A stretch of 33,808 nt of DNA from Alphaproteobacteria bacterium UBA7691 (lineage in GTDB: Bacteria; Pseudomonadota; Alphaproteobacteria; Ferrovibrionales; Ferrovibrionaceae), in assembly GCA_002482765.1 (NCBI GenBank), contig DLGP01000023.1, forward strand, positions 1-33,808. Direction: 5' to 3'. A program made the translations under genes and the position numbers. A model generated the notes under the pieces. It did not search any database, was not told where the DNA came from, and was given only the letters and a program-made list of their open reading frames with translations. Positions 7,341 through 15,211 of this stretch are shown one piece after another; position 1 is the first letter of the stretch, and every line of letters starts with the position of its first letter.

Positions 7341-8642
7341 TCAGTTCATATGCCCGGGCAGATACAGCGCCAAAGCCGGAAACAGCACCAGCAAAGCCAG
7401 CCGCACCAGGTCCACCAGCACAAACGGCATCACGCCCAGGTAAATCCGCCCCAGGCTGACATCGCGGGCGATGGAGTTGATCACAAAAACATTGATCCCC
7501 ACCGGCGGCAGCACCATGCCCAGCGAGGTCACCATCACGATGATGACGCCGAACCAGATCGGATCAAAACCCAGTTGCTGCATCACCGGATAGATGATCG
7601 GCACTGTCACCAGGATGATCGCCAGTTCATCCATCAGCGCGCCAAGCACCAGATACATGATCAGGATCAGCACCAGCACGCCATAAGGCCCCACCGGCAG
7701 GCCGGTGAGGAATTCGCTCACCTTCTGCGGTGTTTGCGTGATGACCAGGAAATAGCCGAACAGGAAGGCGCCCACCACGATGGTGAAGATCGAGCCGCCG
7801 GTGCGCACCGCTTCCACCAGGCTGGCCTTGATCTCGGTCCAGCCGAGCCGGCCGCGTGCGATGCCGATCAGCAGCGCGCCGCAGGCGCCGCAGCCGGCAG
7901 CCTCGGTGGCGGTGAAGATGCCGCCATACATGCCGCCCACAATGCCGATGAATAACAGCCCGGTGGCCCAGATATCGCGCAGGGCGGCCAGGCGTTCGCG
8001 CCAATCACTGCGCAGCCCGCGTGGCAGCCAATCGGGCCGCCACCAGCCGACGAGCTGGATCGTCAGCAGGTAAAATGCCACACCCAGCAGGCCGGGGATG
8101 ATGCCGGCGATGAACAGTTTGCCGATATCCTGCTCGGTCAGGATGCCGTAAAGCGCAAAGATCACCGAAGGCGGGATCATGATGCCCAGCGTGCCGCCGG
8201 CGGCAATCACGCCGGTGGAAAAACCGGGATGATAGCCGGCGCGGCGCATTTCCGGCAAAGCCACATTGGTCATGGTGGCGGCGGTGGCCACCGACGAGCC
8301 GTTGATGGCGGCAAAGCCGGCGCAGGCCGCCACCGTGGCCATGGCCTGGCCGCCGCGGCGATGGCCAAACCAGGCTTCGCCGGCGCGGAATAACTCGCGG
8401 CTCATGCCGGCGGCCGAAGCGAAGCAGCCCATCAGGATGAACATCGGGATCACCGCCAGATCGTAATCGGTGGCAACCCGGATCGGCGATTGCGCCAGCA
8501 GGTTCAGTGCCGGCTTGGTGGCGGCCAGCAGGCCGAAGCCGCCCACGCCGACAATGCCCATCGCCACGCCCACCGGCACCCGCAGCAGCATCAGCGCAAA
8601 CAGCAATACAAAGCCGGCAATGGCAACAATATCCTGATCCAC
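7341..8642 (-). CDS. dctM: TRAP transporter large permease, DctM type
   Basis: A 433-residue inner-membrane protein of the DctM/TRAP large-subunit family, the ion-coupled translocation channel of a tripartite transporter. It has about a dozen hydrophobic segments, starting with VAIAGFVLLFALMLLRVPVG. Family signatures include FAINGSSVATAATMTNVALPEMRRAGY, GGTLGIMIPPSVIFALYGILTEQDIGKLFIAG, and MVTSLGMVLPPVGINVFVINSIA near the C-terminus. The start is GTG at 8642, whose first base is the last base of the dctQ stop (TAGTG), which supports translational coupling. Length and motifs look intact. The transported solute cannot be read from this subunit; TRAP systems carry carboxylates, keto acids, aromatic acids and similar anions. 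Confidence 0.95.
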   Translation of the reverse strand: MDQDIVAIAGFVLLFALMLLRVPVGVAMGIVGVGGFGLLAATKPALNLLAQSPIRVATDYDLAVIPMFILMGCFASAAGMSRELFRAGEAWFGHRRGGQAMATVAACAGFAAINGSSVATAATMTNVALPEMRRAGYHPGFSTGVIAAGGTLGIMIPPSVIFALYGILTEQDIGKLFIAGIIPGLLGVAFYLLTIQLVGWWRPDWLPRGLRSDWRERLAALRDIWATGLLFIGIVGGMYGGIFTATEAAGCGACGALLIGIARGRLGWTEIKASLVEAVRTGGSIFTIVVGAFLFGYFLVITQTPQKVSEFLTGLPVGPYGVLVLILIMYLVLGALMDELAIILVTVPIIYPVMQQLGFDPIWFGVIIVMVTSLGMVLPPVGINVFVINSIARDVSLGRIYLGVMPFVLVDLVRLALLVLFPALALYLPGHMN

Positions 8643-9130
8643 TAGAAAACCTCTTCGCTGCGGGTATCCACCCGCTTGCCGGCCAGCAGCCGCACCAGAC
8701 GCAGCAAAAGCAGCATTGCCGCCAGCAGCACGCCCAAAGCCGCCAGGGCATGAAACGGCCAGACCGGCAGGCGCAGGTCAAAAGTCTGCTCATGGCTGTA
8801 AAGTGTGCTCAGCACCTTGTCCTTCACCATCCAGGCAAAAACCGCGATGAAGGCCAGGGTTATCGCTGTGGCGGTAATATCGATCAGGCGGCGGCCCCAA
8901 GGCGGCGCCATTTCCCACAGGCCATCCACCTGGATATGGCGGTTATGAAAACCGGCCAGGGCGATGCCCCAGAACATCGCGGTGCCGAGCAGCAGGCGCG
9001 AGAAATCAAACGAATCCGGCAGGCCGAAATTGAACAGCCAGCGCAGCAGCACGGTGATGAAAGTGAGTATCGCAACCAGGCCGAGCAGCAGGCCGGCAAT
9101 CAGCTCGACCCTGTCGATGAAACGATTCAT
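8642..9130 (-). CDS. dctQ: TRAP transporter small permease, DctQ type
   Basis: A 162-residue membrane protein with four hydrophobic segments: AGLLLGLVAILTFITVLLRW, LLLGTAMFWGIALAGF, ATAITLAFIAVFAWMV and HALAALGVLLAAMLLLLRL. The motif FHNRHIQVDGL between helices 2 and 3 is typical of the DctQ family. It forms the membrane complex with DctM. I chose ATG 9130 (MNRFIDRV) because it follows a purine-rich GGGGGAG at good spacing; an upstream in-frame ATG would add eight residues (MLMSGGAG) overlapping that ribosome-binding site. The gene is separated from dctP by a GC-rich hairpin, which probably lowers its expression relative to the binding protein. Confidence 0.92.
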   Translation of the reverse strand: MNRFIDRVELIAGLLLGLVAILTFITVLLRWLFNFGLPDSFDFSRLLLGTAMFWGIALAGFHNRHIQVDGLWEMAPPWGRRLIDITATAITLAFIAVFAWMVKDKVLSTLYSHEQTFDLRLPVWPFHALAALGVLLAAMLLLLRLVRLLAGKRVDTRSEEVF

Positions 9131-9158
9131 CCCGGCTCCCCCGCTCATCAACAAGACA

Positions 9159-9183
9159 ATGGCGGGGCGCCGGGCCCCGCCAT
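9159..9183 (-). terminator. Intercistronic hairpin between dctP and dctQ
   Basis: Arms ATGGCGGGG (9159-9167) and CCCCGCCAT (9175-9183) form a perfect 9-bp GC-rich stem. On the minus strand it is followed by ATTGTCTTGTTG, which is too broken a T-tract for a strong terminator. Hairpins at this position commonly protect the binding-protein message and reduce permease expression. The structure is directly visible; the role is inferred. Confidence 0.6.
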
Positions 9184-9198
9184 CGCAAAACCAAAGCC

Positions 9199-10236
9199 TC
9201 AGAAAGCCGCGCTGTCGCGCTTCTTCAATTCAGCCTTCAGATCGGCCAGCGCCTTTTCGCCATCGACGCCAACCTTCTTCACATCGTCATACCAGATCTT
9301 GGTCATCTCGTCGCCGATCTTGCGCCAGGCTGCCATGTCGGCGTCGCTCGGTTTGACAAATTCATGATCCGGCATGGCGCGCAGCTTGGTGCGGCCGGCG
9401 GCTTCCACATCGGCCCATGGCCCGGCCAGCGCCAAAGCCGCGTCGGTGTTGCAATTGGCATCCACCGCCTTTTTCTGGTTGTCAGACAGCTTGGCATAGC
9501 TGGCCTTGTTCATCACCAGCACAAAGTTGCTGACATAAAGCGGCGCATCCATATGCAGCTTCGCCACCTTGTCGATGCCGAACACAAACAGGCTGTCCCA
9601 CGGGAAGGTGATGGCATCGGCAGTGCCGCGCTCCAGCGATTCACGCGCTTCTGGCGCCGCCACCTGCACATTCACGCCGCCGGCCATGGTCACCAGGCGG
9701 GCCATGGTGGCATTGCCCGGGCGAATCTTCTTGCCCTTCAGGTCGTCGGGTTTGCTGATGCGAACCTTGCCGTGAAACGTCGCCGCGTCATGCGCCCAGG
9801 TCAGGCAGAGTTTCACATCGGCCATTTCCTTCTGGCCATAGGGGCGATACCAGGAATCGAGGGCGGCCGAACCCTGTTTGGCATTGGCAAGCAGGAAGGG
9901 CAATTCGCTGCCGGCAATCACCGGAAAGCGGCCCGGCGTGTAACCCGGATTGACATAGGTGAGATCGGCCACGCCGTCGCGCGCCATGTCGTAATGGTCC
10001 TTGGCGGCGCCCAGCTGCTGTGCCGGGAAAATCTGTGTTTTCACCGTGCCGCCGGAAGCTTTCTCCACCGCTGCGCCCCAGGCGGTGAAGCCGGCCTGCA
10101 ACGGATGCTGCGCCGGCAGCCAATGGCCCAGGCGCAAGGTCACCGGCTTGTCCTGCGCCTGAGCGGGCAGCAGGGCGGCCGGCGCGGCAACGGCAAACAG
10201 CGCGGCAGATAAAAAGAGACTGGCCTTGATCGACAT
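9199..10236 (-). CDS. dctP: TRAP transporter substrate-binding protein, DctP type
   Basis: A 345-residue periplasmic binding protein. The signal peptide is MSIKASLFLSAALFAVAAPA, ending near AQAQ at residue 28. The mature protein starts KPVTLRLGHWLPAQHPL, a typical DctP first strand. KPDDLKGKKIRPGNATMARLVTMAGG contains the conserved substrate-carboxylate Arg region. ESLERGTADAITFPWDSLFVFGIDKVAKLH is the helix-strand pair preceding the second lobe. It delivers an organic anion to DctQM. The neighbourhood (aryl-pyruvate oxidoreductase across the divergent promoter) suggests an aromatic or branched acid, but this is inference. A clear ribosome-binding site GGAGGAAA precedes ATG 10236. It is the first gene of dctPQM-marR. 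Confidence 0.94.
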   Translation of the reverse strand: MSIKASLFLSAALFAVAAPAALLPAQAQDKPVTLRLGHWLPAQHPLQAGFTAWGAAVEKASGGTVKTQIFPAQQLGAAKDHYDMARDGVADLTYVNPGYTPGRFPVIAGSELPFLLANAKQGSAALDSWYRPYGQKEMADVKLCLTWAHDAATFHGKVRISKPDDLKGKKIRPGNATMARLVTMAGGVNVQVAAPEARESLERGTADAITFPWDSLFVFGIDKVAKLHMDAPLYVSNFVLVMNKASYAKLSDNQKKAVDANCNTDAALALAGPWADVEAAGRTKLRAMPDHEFVKPSDADMAAWRKIGDEMTKIWYDDVKKVGVDGEKALADLKAELKKRDSAAF

Positions 10237-10329
10237 TAGCTGGTTTCCTCCGGTTTGCGGCCCGCTCGCCCCGTTGCCGGGATAGCGGCGGCGCCGTCAT
10301 TGTTGGTGCGCCAGATTAGGCCGGAAATT

Positions 10330-10345
10330 AGTTTGAGATCAAACT
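10330..10345. promoter_or_regulatory. Perfect MarR-type palindrome between dctP and iorA
   Basis: AGTTTGA-GA-TCAAACT is a perfect 7-2-7 inverted repeat in the 167-bp divergent region between dctP and iorA. Length and form fit a MarR dimer site, and a marR gene ends the adjacent TRAP operon. It could repress both directions at once. A similar sequence stands at 22139-22154 in the other divergent promoter region of the window. I could not place convincing -35/-10 boxes around it. Confidence 0.6.
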
Positions 10346-10403
10346 GTTTCTTGACCGGCAGCGGGCTTCCATGCCACCTTGCGCAGCAAGGGAGAAAACA
10401 CGC

Positions 10404-12536
10404 ATGGAACGCTCATTCGCCAAGGAAATTCAGGCTTTGCGCCTGGGGCAGGGCGAGGTTTTTCACGGCGAGGGCATCCTCGCCGTCACCAAGGCATTGC
10501 TGCAATCCGGTGTCTCCTATGTTGGCGGTTATCAGGGCGCGCCGGTATCGCATCTGATCGATGTGCTGGTTCAGGCGCAGGATATTCTGGATGAACTGGG
10601 CATTCATCTGGAAACCTGCACCAATGAAGCTTCGGCGGCGGCGTTGCTCGGCGCCTCGATCAATTATCCGGCGCGCGGCGCCGTCACCTGGAAATCCATC
10701 GTCGGCACCAATGTGGCTTCCGATGCGCTGTCCAATCTGGCCTCGCCGGGTGTGATCGGCGGCGCGCTGATTGTGATCGGCGAGGATTATGGCGAAGGCG
10801 CCAGCGTGATCCAGGAACGCAGCCATGCCTATGCGCTGAAATCCTCGATGTGGCTGCTTGATCCGCGGCCCGAACTGGCCAGCATTGTGCGCTGTGTTGA
10901 AAAAGGCTTTGACCTATCGGAAGCCAGCAACACGCCGGTGATGCTGGAATTGCGCATTCGCGCCTGCCATGTCACCGGCAGTTTCGCCGCTGCCGATAAT
11001 CTGCCGGCCAATGTGTCGCGCAATGCCCGGGTCGGCCCGGCAGCGTTTAATTACGATCACCTGGCGCATCCGCCCGCCACTTTCCGCCAGGAAAAACTGA
11101 AATTTGAACAGCGCCTGCCGGCGGCGCAGCGCTTCATCCTGGAACATGGCCTGAATGAAGTGATGCCGGGTGAGCTTGCGGATTGTGGCATCATCGTGCA
11201 GGGCGGCATCTATAACGCGCTGCTGCGGGCGTTGGGCAATCTCGGCCTGGCCGATGCCTTTGGCAAATCGCGGCTGCCGTTGCTGGTGCTGAATGTCACG
11301 CATCCGCTGGCGCCAAGCCAGATCACCGATTTCTGCGCCGGCAAAAGCCATCTGCTGGTGGTGGAGGAAGGTGGTCCGGATTATCTCGAACAGGCGATCG
11401 GCAGCATCTTGCGTCGCGCCGATCTGAACCTGCGCCTGGCCGGCAAGGATGTGTTGCCGATGGCCGGCGAATATACCATCGAGGTGCTGACCCGTGGCCT
11501 GCTGGCCTGGCTGCCCAAGGCGCAGCCGGCGCTGGACCTGGCGGCGCCCGGCGAAAGTTTTGCCCGCGCCCAGGCACAGCGCGCCCATGCCGCCGAGCTG
11601 ATCGGCCCGGATTTGCCGCTGCGGCCGCCAACTTTCTGCACCGGCTGCCCGGAACGCCCGGTTTTCACCGCGATCAAGCTGGTGGAGCGTGAAACCGGGC
11701 CGGTGCATGTGGCCGCCGATATCGGCTGCCATGCGCTGGCCACCTTTGCGCCTTTCTCGGTCGGCAATTCGATCCTCGGCTATGGCATGAGTCTGGCTTC
11801 GGCAGCCGGTGTCGGGCCGATCTCGCGCCGCCGCCCGGTGGCGATCATGGGTGATGGCGGCTTCTGGCATAACGGTTTGATCACCGGCGTGGCGTCATCG
11901 TTGTTCAATCGCGGCGATGGTGTGCTGATCGTGCTGCAAAACGGCTATACCTCGGCCACCGGCGTGCAATACCTGCCGTCCTCGTTGGGCAACCGGCATG
12001 ATGCCAGCCAGGGCGGCGGCGCCGATATCGAAACCACATTGAAGGCGCTGGGTGTGAAATGGGTGCGCCGGCTGCGCTCCTATGGTCTGGCCGGCATGAC
12101 CGGGGCGCTGAAAGAGGCGCTCAGCACGGCGCAGCAGGGCCTCAAGGTGATTATCGCCGAGGGCGAATGCCAATTGGCGCGCCAGCGCCGCATCAAGGGT
12201 GAGGAAGCCAAGGCCCTGGCTGCCGGCGAGCGGGTGTTGCGCACCCGCTTCGGCATCGATGATGCGGTCTGCACCGGCGATCATTCCTGCATCCGGCTCT
12301 CCGGCTGCCCATCGCTCACCATCAAGCCCAATCCCGATCCGTTGCGCAGCGATCCGGTGGCGCATGTCAATCAGGGCTGTGTCGGCTGCGGCCATTGCGG
12401 CGAGGTGGCGCATGCCGCCGTGCTCTGCCCGTCCTTTTACAAAACCGAGATCGTGCATAACCCGAACTGGTGGGACAAACTGAGCCATCGCCTGCATGGC
12501 GCCGTGATCAACTGGCTCGGCGGGGCGCGGGTATGA
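10404..12536 (+). CDS. iorA: Indolepyruvate ferredoxin oxidoreductase, alpha subunit
   Basis: A 710-residue TPP-dependent enzyme subunit. With IorB it oxidatively decarboxylates aryl pyruvates (indolepyruvate, phenylpyruvate) to aryl-acetyl-CoA, passing electrons to ferredoxin. The N-terminal pyrimidine-binding domain begins GEGILAVTKALLQSGVSYVGGYQGAPVSHL. The Cys motif PTFCTGCPERP is near residue 410. The TPP/Mg motif GDGGFWHNG near residue 482 pairs with the later NGYTSATG. The C-terminus (~620-680) carries clustered Cys including GCVGCGHCGE and LCPSFYK, for iron-sulfur clusters. I chose ATG 10404 (MERSFAKEI) because AAGGGAGA stands just upstream; an in-frame upstream ATG adds 11 unlikely residues. 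The ATG of iorB overlaps its TGA. Confidence 0.95.
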   Translation: MERSFAKEIQALRLGQGEVFHGEGILAVTKALLQSGVSYVGGYQGAPVSHLIDVLVQAQDILDELGIHLETCTNEASAAALLGASINYPARGAVTWKSIVGTNVASDALSNLASPGVIGGALIVIGEDYGEGASVIQERSHAYALKSSMWLLDPRPELASIVRCVEKGFDLSEASNTPVMLELRIRACHVTGSFAAADNLPANVSRNARVGPAAFNYDHLAHPPATFRQEKLKFEQRLPAAQRFILEHGLNEVMPGELADCGIIVQGGIYNALLRALGNLGLADAFGKSRLPLLVLNVTHPLAPSQITDFCAGKSHLLVVEEGGPDYLEQAIGSILRRADLNLRLAGKDVLPMAGEYTIEVLTRGLLAWLPKAQPALDLAAPGESFARAQAQRAHAAELIGPDLPLRPPTFCTGCPERPVFTAIKLVERETGPVHVAADIGCHALATFAPFSVGNSILGYGMSLASAAGVGPISRRRPVAIMGDGGFWHNGLITGVASSLFNRGDGVLIVLQNGYTSATGVQYLPSSLGNRHDASQGGGADIETTLKALGVKWVRRLRSYGLAGMTGALKEALSTAQQGLKVIIAEGECQLARQRRIKGEEAKALAAGERVLRTRFGIDDAVCTGDHSCIRLSGCPSLTIKPNPDPLRSDPVAHVNQGCVGCGHCGEVAHAAVLCPSFYKTEIVHNPNWWDKLSHRLHGAVINWLGGARV

Positions 12537-14044
12537 GCCAGCTTAAACCGATCACGCTGCTGGTGGCGGCTTTGGGTGGCGAAGGCGGCGGCGTGCTGAC
12601 TGACTGGATCAGCGGTGCCGCGCAACGCGCCGGCCATCCGGTGCAGGCCACCTCGATCCCCGGCGTGGCGCAGCGCACCGGCGCGACTACTTACTATATC
12701 GAAATCTGGCCCGAGATTTCGCAGGCCCGGCCGGTGATGTGCCTCAATCCCGGTTTGGGCCAGGTTGACGTGATGATCGCCAGCGAATTTGTTGAAGCCG
12801 GCCGCGCCATGCTGAACGGCTATGTCACGCCGGATCGCACATTGCTGATCGCTTCCACGCATCGGATTTTTGCCGTGGCGGAAAAAAGCGGCATGGGCGA
12901 TGGCCGCTACGATACTTCGCGGCTGTTCCGCGCCGCGCGCGAATGCGCCCGTGCCGCCATCCTGTTTGACATGGATGCGGCCGCGAAAGAGTCCGGTTCG
13001 ATCCTCAATGCTGTTTTGCTCGGCGCCCTGGCCGGCAGCGGCGCGCTGCCGCTGGCGCCGGATTTGTTTGAAGCCGGCATCCGCGATGAAGGCAAGGCGG
13101 TGGAGAGCAACCTGGCCGGCTTCCGCTTTGGCCTGGCCCATGCGCGCGGCGAGATCGCGGCAGCCCAGGCCCGGGCTGCGCAAGCGGCAGACAAGGCCGT
13201 GTTGCCGCTGGCCGATCTGGCGCAGCGTGTTGATGCCTTGCCCGAGGCAGCGCAGGTTTTTGCCGCTGAAGGCGTGAAGCGCCTGATCGATTACCAGGAT
13301 GCCGCCTATGCCGCGCTCTATCTGGATCGCTTGGCAAGCCTGGCGCCGCTGGATGGTGATGGCCGGCTGCGGCGCGAGGTGGCGCGACATCTGGCGGTGC
13401 GCATGAGCAGCGAGGATGTGATCCGCGTGGCGCAGCTCAAGCTCAAGCCGGAACGCTTCAAGGCGATTGAGCGCGAAACCCGCATCCAGGCCGGACAGCC
13501 TTATCGGGTGGCGGATTTCCTCAAGCCCGGCATCGAGGAACTGGCCGGTTTGCTGCCGTCGCGTCTGGCTGTGCCAGTATTACGCCTGGCGGAAAAACGC
13601 GGCTGGCTCGGCAAATGGCATCTCGCCATGACCCTGCCGAGCAACCGGCTGGGCGGTTATCTGCGTTTCCGTCTGCTGGCCGGATTGAAGCCCTGGCGCC
13701 GCCGCAGCCATCGTTTTGCCGAGGAACAGGCGCGCATAGAAGACTGGCTCGATCTGATCCGGCGCGGCGCGGCGCTGGAGCCGTTGCTTGGCCTGGAAAT
13801 CGCCGAATGCGCCCGGCTGATCAAGGGTTATGGCGATACCTTCCAGCGCGGCGTGCAGAATTACCAGCGTATCCGGCAATACCTGATCCTGCCGGCTCTG
13901 GCCGGTGCCATGGCGCCGGCTTTGGCGGCCGAAGCCTTGATGCAGGCGCGCATCGCCGCGCTGAAAGACCCTGAAGGCGAAACCCTGGGCCGCACCCTGG
14001 CCGCGATTGCCGACAAGCTGGAGCCGCGCCATGCCGCCGAGTGA
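12533..14044 (+). CDS. iorB: Indolepyruvate oxidoreductase beta subunit, long form
   Basis: A 503-residue partner of IorA. The N-terminal ~200 residues are the POR gamma-type domain: LVAALGGEGGGVLTDWISGAAQRAG and PGVAQRTGATTYYIEIWPE. The remaining ~300 residues form an Arg-rich helical extension, including LRREVARHLAVRMSSEDVIRVAQLKLKPER and RLIKGYGDTFQRGVQNYQRI. The archaeal IorB is only ~200 residues, but this long form with a DUF6537-like C-terminal region is, to my knowledge, common in proteobacteria. The extra domain's job is not established. The ATGA overlap with iorA (12533-12536) shows tight coupling. An aryl-CoA thioesterase gene overlaps its 3' end, which fits release of aryl acetate. 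Confidence 0.92.
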   Translation: MSQLKPITLLVAALGGEGGGVLTDWISGAAQRAGHPVQATSIPGVAQRTGATTYYIEIWPEISQARPVMCLNPGLGQVDVMIASEFVEAGRAMLNGYVTPDRTLLIASTHRIFAVAEKSGMGDGRYDTSRLFRAARECARAAILFDMDAAAKESGSILNAVLLGALAGSGALPLAPDLFEAGIRDEGKAVESNLAGFRFGLAHARGEIAAAQARAAQAADKAVLPLADLAQRVDALPEAAQVFAAEGVKRLIDYQDAAYAALYLDRLASLAPLDGDGRLRREVARHLAVRMSSEDVIRVAQLKLKPERFKAIERETRIQAGQPYRVADFLKPGIEELAGLLPSRLAVPVLRLAEKRGWLGKWHLAMTLPSNRLGGYLRFRLLAGLKPWRRRSHRFAEEQARIEDWLDLIRRGAALEPLLGLEIAECARLIKGYGDTFQRGVQNYQRIRQYLILPALAGAMAPALAAEALMQARIAALKDPEGETLGRTLAAIADKLEPRHAAE

Positions 14045-14483
14045 AGCCGTTGCAATGAAGCCGCATGTTTCAGTGGTGCCGCTGGACGTGCAATGGGGCG
14101 ATTGCGACCCGGCCGATATCGTATTCTATCCGAATTACTTTGCCTGGTTTGATAGCGGCACCTGGCGCCTGCTCGCCGATGCCGGCTATGATCTGGCCGC
14201 CTTGCGCCGCATCGGCTCGATCGGTTTTCCCATCGTCAATGTGGAAGCCAAATTCCTCGCCCCGGCAGCGGCGCAGGATCGTATCGCGGTGCATAGCCAG
14301 ATCGCCGCCTGGGGCAATGCCTCCTTCCAGGTGCTGCATCGGATCCGGCGCCAGGACGGCATTCTGCTGGTGGAAGGCCGCGAAAAGCGCGTGCTGGCCC
14401 AGGCCGATCCGGCCCAGCCCGGCAAGCTCAAGGGCCTGCCGGTGCCAGCCGACATGATCCAGCGCCTGGGTTGTGGGGAGTAA
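14031..14483 (+). CDS. 4-hydroxybenzoyl-CoA thioesterase-type acyl-CoA thioesterase
   Basis: A 150-residue single hot-dog protein. The diagnostic block VQWGDCDPADIVFYPNYFAWFDSGTW matches the 4HBT motif; the Asp in DPADIVFYP is the usual catalytic acid. It continues VNVEAKFLAPAAAQDRIAVHSQIAAWGNASFQVLHRIRR. It would hydrolyse an aryl- or short acyl-CoA in the cytoplasm. As the third gene after iorAB, the likely substrate is the aryl-acetyl-CoA made by them (inference). ATG 14031 overlaps the end of iorB by 14 bases and has GGAG at proper spacing; ATG 14055 (MKPHVS) is an alternative without a visible ribosome-binding site. It converges on the dioxygenase-like gene, with REP-like repeats between. 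Confidence 0.9.
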   Translation: MPPSEAVAMKPHVSVVPLDVQWGDCDPADIVFYPNYFAWFDSGTWRLLADAGYDLAALRRIGSIGFPIVNVEAKFLAPAAAQDRIAVHSQIAAWGNASFQVLHRIRRQDGILLVEGREKRVLAQADPAQPGKLKGLPVPADMIQRLGCGE

Positions 14484-14510
14484 GCGGCGGGCTGCACCCA
14501 CCCCCATAAT

Positions 14511-14540
14511 CGTCATGCGCGGACTTGATCCGTGCATCCC
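14511..14540 (+). repeat. REP-like unit (GTCAT-stem-ATCC), left copy
   Basis: The order is GTCAT, stem GCGCGGA, loop CTTGA, stem TCCGTGC, then ATCCC. It is paired with an inverted copy at 14580-14607 matching at 22 of 28 positions; most differences fall in the stem, where pairing is kept. Such units are common between genes in alphaproteobacteria and may act as bidirectional terminators between convergent genes, as here. Confidence 0.75.
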
Positions 14541-14579
14541 ATTTTTGCCTGTTTCTTCAAAGTTTTTTAATTGGGGAGA

Positions 14580-14607
14580 GATCCCCGGGTCAAGCCCGGG
14601 GATGACG
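14580..14607 (-). repeat. REP-like unit (GTCAT-stem-ATC), right inverted copy
   Basis: Read on the minus strand it is CGTCAT, stem CCCCGGG, loop CTTGA, stem CCCGGGG, then ATC: a perfect 7-bp stem with the same 5-base loop as the left copy. The 40 bases between the copies include the T-rich run GTTTTTTAA. Together they form a BIME-like pair that probably ends transcription from both sides. Confidence 0.78.
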
Positions 14608-14641
14608 TCGCTGAGAGTGATTAAAGGGCAGCACTGCCGTC

Positions 14642-15175
14642 TCAGCGATACAATGACGTGATGTAATCGGCGCCGAGGCCGATCTTCTCGTAATGCGCCT
14701 TGCACAATCCGATATAGTCATGCACGTCAAAATGCCCGGCGGAATTGCCGTTTTCGTCGAGCCAGATCAGTGGCCCGGTGACGATGAAAAACACCTTCAT
14801 CGGCTGTTCATGCTCATAGGCCACCAGGGTATGGCCCTCGCCCGGCGTCTCATACACAAAGTCGCCCGCCGTGGCGGTCCAGTCATGCTCCAGATAGCCC
14901 CATTTGCCCGAGATGGTATAGGCAAACACTTCATGCGGATGGTAATGCCGGTTGACCAGCCCGGCCGCTTTGGCCATCAGGATGTCGCACCATTTGTTCT
15001 GCGCCGGCGAAATCCAGAGCGGCCGCGACGACACGGTTTCGGTGAACGGCACATAAAGCTTTTCGTCATCGCTGGGGGCATTGCGGATATAGGCTTCCGG
15101 CAGTGCATCCGGCTTGAAAACCGGGCTGATCGGCTTGAGGTCGCGCCAGAATTCGGCTTTCGGGGCTTCGGGCAT
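14642..15175 (-). CDS. Cupin dioxygenase, 2,4'-dihydroxyacetophenone dioxygenase family
   Basis: A 177-residue single-cupin protein. Motif 1 is RHYHPHEVFAYTISGKWGYLEHDW, with His 77, 79 and 81. Motif 2 is GDFVYETPGEGHTLV, with His 115. The length and His spacing match my recollection of the iron enzyme that cleaves 2,4'-dihydroxyacetophenone to 4-hydroxybenzoate and formate. The actual substrate here is unproven, since the family includes uncharacterised relatives with ChrR-type cupins. As the last gene of the liv-aldehyde dehydrogenase-SDR unit, it fits a pathway for aryl ketones or aryl alcohols. The gene starts 36 bases after the SDR stop with a moderate ribosome-binding site (GGAGCAAG). 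An unknown cupin role is the main alternative. Confidence 0.85.
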   Translation of the reverse strand: MPEAPKAEFWRDLKPISPVFKPDALPEAYIRNAPSDDEKLYVPFTETVSSRPLWISPAQNKWCDILMAKAAGLVNRHYHPHEVFAYTISGKWGYLEHDWTATAGDFVYETPGEGHTLVAYEHEQPMKVFFIVTGPLIWLDENGNSAGHFDVHDYIGLCKAHYEKIGLGADYITSLYR

Positions 15176-15211
15176 GGGGCTTGCTCCTGTTGGCTTGGCT
15201 GGTGGAAGGGT

